DNA from: Brasenia schreberi
Taxonomy: Eukaryota; Streptophyta; Magnoliopsida; Nymphaeales; Cabombaceae
Length of the DNA stretch: 64,000 nt
NCBI GenBank assembly: GCA_036023115.1
Contig: JAYKKT010000091.1
Coordinates: forward strand, 31,951,501-32,015,500
Reading direction: 5' to 3'
In this document: one piece after another, positions 58,441 to 64,000 of the stretch
How the letters are laid out: every line of letters begins with the position of its first letter
Position numbering within the stretch: the first letter of the stretch is position 1
Translations under genes and position numbers: made by a program
Notes under the pieces: model-generated
Seen by the model: the letters and a program-made list of their open reading frames with translations, nothing else
Databases searched by the model: none
What the model was told of the DNA's origin: nothing

Positions 58441-59640
58441 ATTGGTCATGTGGTCTGCCTAAAAAAAAGCTGCAATATGAAGGATATAAAGTTTACATGC
58501 ATGACCCCCATACATCGAACTTTCTTAGCCTTGAGCGAAACCCGATATCTCAATTGGACCTGATCGGGCATGTTTCAATTTTCCATACCTATTAACATTC
58601 GATCCCTTGACCTTCCTTACTCTGCCTAGCTTCTCAAAAGTTTATAGTAATAAATTTCACAGGGCTTGCTCAACCCAAAAGTCCCATTATCAAATTTGAT
58701 TTGACCTTAAGCCTTTCAATTAAGGTAAACTACTCATTATATGGTCCTAGTTTATTCCCCGTTAATCTTAGAAACTTGACTCCTTTCAAAAGGTCGTCAA
58801 TGTGTTAAAACATGTACTTAGTCAAGCCTTTAGCTAGACTTAATATGGTTTTGCTTGGATCATGATTTGGATTATGCCGTGCCCATAGAGGCAGTGTTAT
58901 TGTCACTTGTGAGACTTATCTCTAAACTCATGCTAAAGTTAATCATTTTCTTTCAATTCATATTATTTCTGAATTTGTTTCCTTGTACTGCAGCCAATTT
59001 ATATTGCCATCCCATACGAAACTCATTTGGACCAGTTGTTGCAAAAGCAAGGTTAGTTTGTCTAGCCATAGCTTATTTAAAATTTTTCTTAGCATCCACA
59101 AAGCCTTAGCATTGCAGAGAAATATACTAGAAAATCAAAACTAAATCCACAAAGCCTTAGCATTACGGTGTTATGGCATGGCTAAATTTTTAGTTGCCAT
59201 CGAACTTGTTCCTGCTTGATATTAGCATTTTCTCTTTCAACACTTCAGAAGTTTATGGTTCATTTTAAAGTGTTCATCATCTAAGTTTTTATCCGTGTTT
59301 ATATCTCCAAATTCGAATCCACTCTTAAAATTTGTCTCATTGATTTATCTTTTATTGGTACCACACTAACTCTTTCTATAATGGCTTCAATATGAGTCAG
59401 GTAAGCTTATGTATTCAACAATTTCATCCATCTCATAATGATCTTTTATATATGCTAATGGTTGATTGTCTAACATTCAAAGCCGTGAATCATGGCTACT
59501 TTTTCTCCTACCTATGATGTATGGAGACAACATGGAACTATCACTTCAAGACAATCAAAACCTGCGATCACATGAAATGTTTCGGTCACGTTTGAGATGA
59601 CATTAAATACTTCATACAAAAAATTATAATAATATATACA
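58441..59640. other. Gene-free stretch
   Basis: AT-rich DNA with no recognised gene. A 30-bp phrase, ATCCACAAAGCCTTAGCATT, occurs twice (59094 and 59142). Confidence 0.4.
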
Positions 59641-59799
59641 AGCTTGCTCATAGTTCACCTTTCACCAATTCTTTTCTACAAACACACGGAAACATATGCA
59701 CACGTATGAAGGTGCGTGCGTGCGCACACTTATATCCCCTGTTTTTCACCTGTGCCGAATCCTGTGGCCTATTTTTGTTTTTTGTGCATCATAAACTCC

Positions 59800-60412
59800 T
59801 ATTTTTTTATAAGATAAGGCCAAAGCCTATATGACAGCTTCAACAGACCCCATCCCGCAGCGCATGCCAATGCATTCTGATGCCTTGATGCTACAACCTC
59901 GTGTGTCCCTCTGCCGCACGTACCGCACTGCCTCAGCACTACACTCGCATGCCCTGCCTTGGTGTGACATCCTACTGTAACCCCTTTACCGCGAACTAGT
60001 GCCATGGTTGTGTAACCAGGGCCCCTGCGTGGGAACCACCCTGGCAACTCCATTTATAAACCCTCGTAGAGGGAAGACGCCCCAACTTACCCAATGTAGC
60101 GCGCCGGGGTCGCGCACTCCTTTCTGCTATCAATAAAGCTTTTGCCGTATGGCTTTGCAAGTATTGTGTCTTTATTGCCTTTACTCTTAAACGTTTGCCG
60201 TGTTGTGGTGTGAGTCAATCGGATGCCAAGTTCCATTCCAGGCTCTTAGCATCCGGGGGAGGGAGCCCAGATCACATTCCCTATCGGAGGCCGTCTGAAC
60301 AAGTCAATTCCGCTGCACTTGTGAGATCATTGGAGGCTGGCTTGACCTGTGTTGGTTGAGCGCCGGTCACGTTGAGAGGGCCGTCGGCCCCGCCGACGGT
60401 TAGGGCGTGACA
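59800..60412 (+). repeat. 5' LTR of a GC-rich LTR element (left boundary uncertain)
   Basis: The right end TAGGGCGTGACA at 60412 lies 4 bp before the primer site. A TATA box, TTTATAAA at 60053-60060, and a poly(A) signal, AATAAA at 60132-60137, are about 75 bp apart, the expected layout of an LTR promoter and terminator. Composition changes sharply to GC-rich at about 59.8 kb. I could not fix the 5' TG end, and the partner LTR lies beyond the window. Confidence 0.6.
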
Positions 60413-60870
60413 AAATTGGTATCAGAGCCTGTGCGGTCTCGTTGGAGGTTCGGCTGAAGAGTTCGTGGGGATGCATTGAAGCTCACACACGGTAGAACAA
60501 GGAGAGGGTCAGGGACCATCGTTTGCGCGCCAGCCGAAAGGAAGTTACGGTAGTGAGAGACCGGAAGCCTTAGGCACGCGGAGCGACCCCTGATCAGGCT
60601 ATCGGTAGTGGGGTGGTGTGGCCCCCTATCGAGACGATAGTATCCGGAAGCCTAGTGTACTCTAAGATCGAGACTCGAACTATCTCAGCTTCGTTTGCTC
60701 TTTACGGGGTGCACTACGGCCATGGAGATTAGAAAGGAGGATTGGAGGATCGACACACGAGGTGTTGTTCTTCTGGGTTACCCCCAGGATGATGGCCGTT
60801 CCTAGAGCTTAGGACGGTCATGTGGTGGAAACGTTCGTGCGAAGGGGGCGCACCGAACCCCACCGAACCC

Positions 60871-61162
60871 TGGACATTGTCACCAAGGATAAGCCGCGAT
60901 GAGTAGCGCAGGAGGAGGATGTGTGGTTGCACCAAAGTGCCTGGGTTGGCAGGGTGGCCAATATCGCTCGCGCGAATGGTTGCGCAGGACGGTGAAGTGT
61001 TTCAGGACTGTTACCCTGTACATTGTCACCAAGTGTAAGTCGTGAGGAGTAGCGTAAGATGAGGACGTATGGTTACACCGCAGTGCTTGGGTTGGTCAGG
61101 TGGGTCAGGTCGCTCGCGCGAAAGGTTACGCAGGACGGTGAAATGTGTCAGGACTGTTGTGC
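60871..61162. repeat. 146-bp tandem duplication in the GC-rich element
   Basis: Copy 1 begins TGGACATTGTCACCAAGG at 60871 and copy 2 begins TGTACATTGTCACCAAGTG at 61017. Shared blocks are GAGTAGCG.A, TGGTT.CACC, GTCGCTCGCGCGAA and CGCAGGACGGTGAA. A looser third relative lies near 61404-61490. Confidence 0.85.
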
Positions 61163-62000
61163 CAGTCGCCACATCGGGACTGGGCACGTTGCGGAGGCAC
61201 TAAGGCGCTTTCAAGAGGATATACGCGCCATCACAGTATGCAAGCCACAGAGGTGAAGATAGACAGTGCACGGGCATTGGTGATTGGCTTACTCATGGAC
61301 AGGTGAGGAATGCTCGGACCAGAGTCGAGTCCTGGTAGCCTCGGTGAGGCGAGGTGCCTTCGTGGAGATTCCAATCGGAGCATAGGCGTGATTTAGCAGC
61401 GTGAGTATGGAAGCGTGTGGTTGCACGTAAGTCGTGCCGTCGCAGTGGCCAACGTTGTCCTAGCGTGAAAGGTAGCGTCGTATGGGTTGGAGGGACGTAG
61501 CACGCCCATTGACTTGGGGTGCCGATAACGTGGATGGAGGCCACCTTCGATGAGGTGAAGCAATACCTGATATGTAGTGCCAAGGTCTTGGACGATGCCA
61601 CATAACGGTGGGTTGTGTGGGCGATCGATCGGTCACAGTGGTTGCGTTGGTGATGTGGAGTGCCAGAGGTTGAAGCACCAATGCAAGTGCCAGGTAGACG
61701 GATGGAGCTCGTTGATAACATGAGACCTCAAGTGCACCATCCAACCTTCTGGCCAACTTAAGTGCTTCGTGGAAGTTCATGCCCCAGATCCTTCAAACTT
61801 CTAACGGACTACATCCATGCTGGGGGATGCCGAAGGAAGTTGTTCAGAGTGTGGACCAAGTGGAGACGGGGATGAGCTGATGTGGATATGGTGGGGGAGT
61901 AGACTGACCAGGGTGCATCAAGGTTCATGAACTGAAAGACGTTGCTGGGGGACTGCGATGTGCAAGTATTAGAGAACTCCCTTTACCAGAGGAAGGAGAG

Positions 62001-62411
62001 AAACTGGCGCGTGTGGCCAGGTTTCTCGAAGGCGACGTCATGTGGTGTTGGCGTCGTGAGGAGGAGGATGGTGAGGCAGGATGCGCTCACATCCGTATTT
62101 TGGGAAACTGGCGAGTGTGGCCATGTTTCCGAAGATGATGCCATGAGTGGTGGCATCACCGACAGGAGGATGTGGAGGCAGGACGCGCTCACATCCGCAT
62201 TTTGGGAAACTGGCGAGTGTGGCCATGTTTCCGAAGACGATGCCATGAGTGGTGGCATCACAAACCGGAGGATGTGGAGGCTGGAGGCGCTCGCATCCAG
62301 ATTTTGAGAAACTGGCATGTGTGGCCATGTTTCTGAAGGACGATACCCCGAGGTGGTGGTGTCGCCAGGAAAGAGGATGCCGAGGCAGGACGCGCTCGCA
62401 TCCACATTTTG
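62001..62411. repeat. Four tandem copies of a 102-104-bp unit
   Basis: Copies start at 62001, 62105, 62207 and 62309, each with AAACTGGC, GTGTGGCCA, TTTC.GAAG and GCGCTC.CATCC. Copies 2 and 3 are nearly identical. A period of 102 bp equals 34 codons, and both the plus frame (ETGECGHVSEDDAMSGGITD) and the minus frame (ASSSETWPHSPVSQN) stay open across the array. Confidence 0.92.
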
Positions 62412-64000
62412 GAATCTGTTCAGGCATGCTCTACGAGAACGTTTACCCCACGGAAGACTGCGGTAGCCGAGAGACGGAAGCTTGATGGCTTGAGGCAGAA
62501 CGGATCGTGCAAGATGACATGAAGGAATGCCAGGTCCTTATGTTGAGCATCCGGACGTGGAGCCCGGAAGATCGTTTAGTTCAAGTTCCTTGATGGGCTG
62601 GAGTCGTGGGTTGTGAAAGAGCTGAACAGGATCAACTTGCAGACCCCTTTCTGAAGTGATAGTGGTGACGGGACGTCTGTGTGACAATCGTCGACCAAGA
62701 AGTTCGAAGAAGAACAGACATGACACTGAATGGCAGAATGGTTGGAAGAGTGGCAGTGGCAGACACTTCGCGTGATAGCCCAGGCGGATCTTCTATACCA
62801 AGAGACTACAGGACCATATGAGTGTGAGCATAAGAAGGACGACTTTGCGCGTGCTGGTAACGTTGTGCAAAGGACAGGTACTCCGGATGGTGGATCAAGG
62901 AAAGACACTCTAAGGATTGGTGCAAGGAGACAGTTGAAGGCCCAAGTGGGGGATCAACGTCATGCAGGCCCAGGGATAAGACTTTCATGTACATGCCGAG
63001 TATTGTCAATGATAGGGATACCGTAGGTGTGGTTGACAAAGGCGCAACTCGGGGTGAGTTGGCGTGCGGAGGTAACCAACTTGACAGTGATGCCGCTTGA
63101 GAAATATCGGGTGCTATTGGATGGGAGTGCTTTAGGATGTGTGCAGAGTTGCGACCAGTCGCGAATGCAGTGGTCTTCAAGGATTGCGACCAACCGTGTA
63201 TTGTTCGCACGTCAGCTTTGGATGATGGTCGTGTTCGGAAAGTGTCAGCGCTTCGGCTCAAAGAAGATCAGAAGTAGGGGAACGCCACAGGGTGGGTGGC
63301 ACTGTAAGGTACGGAATAGAGGATACCTCGCGGCAGGGTGTCTTCGGAGGCGGATGCCGTAAAACAAATGAAGGAGTGTGACAATTTTGTGTATCACACG
63401 GAGGAGTATGTCGTCAGTAGTGGAGGACTGGCAGGCAAAGGTAACACAATGGTACCAAGTTCAGAGGCTAGAAGACGCGAAGCATGTGTTTTGCTGGCAA
63501 GAAAAGGCGAAGAATGCAAGGTAAGTGCACAGGAGCGAAGGACTCAGAGGGCAGTTGGAAGCAGGACAGAAGATGTTGTTCAACACTCCCAGATGCTGCC
63601 AACCGTGGACAACTTCTGCGTTGAAGAACAGGAGCGGCGTGATTGGCCCAACCGCTCGAGTGTGAAGGCAATGACATGCATGAGGAAGTGGACGAACCTG
63701 AAGTGGTGCGATGGTCTTGTGGTTAGACAGCGTACTGCAACGGTCTGGAAGGATGACGGTCCTCAACCAGTCATCTTGAGGGTAGGGGATCGGGCATGCC
63801 GATTGGAGCCCGTCCATGACGGATTGCTGACTGCCTTCCATGCGAGCATAAGGCTTATCATGCGGACGTGGAACGTGCAGGCCGTAGCTACTACGGGCAC
63901 CTGCGCCCTAGAGGACAACCGGAGCTGCAGAAGATGAAGGTACAGCGGGTGGAGAAGCCGACGAACGAGCCAAGAGCTTCAGAGTTGCAGAAGCATCACC

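Larger units (their letters stand above)
60413..64000 (+). mobile_element. GC-rich LTR retroelement interior, no gag/pol recognised, open at the right
   Basis: TGGTATCAGAGCC at 60417-60429 is a perfect plant tRNA-iMet primer site of the kind used by many Ty3/gypsy and copia elements. The following 3.5 kb is GC-rich and uneven. It contains a 146-bp tandem duplication (60871-61162), four 102-104-bp tandem repeats (62001-62411), and open frames such as 62730-63026 and 63338-63937 without motifs I recognise. No gag zinc knuckle, protease or reverse transcriptase is seen. It may be a non-autonomous (LARD-like) element, or coding sequence may begin beyond base 64000. Confidence 0.6.

Noticed and set aside
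60417..60429. tRNA gene at TGGTATCAGAGCC
   Set aside because: Only the 3' complement of initiator tRNA is present, next to an LTR end, so it is a primer-binding site and not a tRNA gene.
61293..63937. Long frames on both strands in the GC-rich element (for example 61293-61721 minus, 62806-63261 minus, 63338-63937 plus)
   Set aside because: High GC lowers stop frequency, and no frame shows retroviral-type or host motifs. They are kept only as part of the element.
1..64000. CRISPR array, bacterial operon or phage system
   Set aside because: The introns, TE classes and gene content are those of a plant nuclear genome. The tandem repeats seen lack spacer structure.

Overview
The window is a piece of a plant (flowering plant) nuclear genome. 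The evidence is three plant genes broken into exons by GT-AG introns, long AT-rich intergenic DNA, TA and GA microsatellites, and dense transposon debris (hAT, RTE-type LINE, Ty1/copia, and a GC-rich LTR element). The species cannot be named from the sequence. All host gene models below were built by eye from splice signals and family resemblance. No alignment was run.

Layout. 1-7447: two similar LTRs of a minus-strand copia-like element bracket about 7 kb that holds a truncated hAT, a nearly full-length hAT whose transposase has in-frame stops, and a GC-rich gene-like stretch. 7875-8258 (minus): first exon of a short PPR gene resembling At1g62350; the rest would lie left of the window. 9404-21306 (plus): a small organellar RRM protein gene of 144 codons in four exons. 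It is spread over 11.9 kb because intron 1 (8.6 kb) and intron 3 (2.8 kb) are filled with a LINE, a hAT nested in a hAT, LINE scraps, a hairpin repeat and a copia fragment. 21307-27900: intergenic DNA with low-copy repeats and microsatellites. 28232-41452 (plus): the complete coding region of the histone H3K4 methyltransferase ATXR3/SDG2, in 19 exons that all join in frame to 2271 codons. 41453-43900: gene-poor. 44163-57617: two eroded copia elements of one family in opposite orientation, separated by other repeat debris. About 59.8 kb to the end: a GC-rich LTR retroelement in plus orientation with an LTR promoter, poly(A) signal, tRNA-Met primer site and unusual in-frame tandem repeats, but no recognisable gag or pol in the visible part.

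The host genes do not form an operon or pathway. The PPR and RRM genes are divergent, separated by 1.1 kb, and both look organelle-targeted, so they may share a bidirectional promoter region. ATXR3 acts on chromatin in the nucleus. The most interesting features are the transposon-stretched RRM gene with an apparent GC-AG intron, the same-family nested hATs with a readable 8-bp target duplication, hAT copies that share stop codons, and the tandem 34-codon repeat in the GC-rich LTR element.
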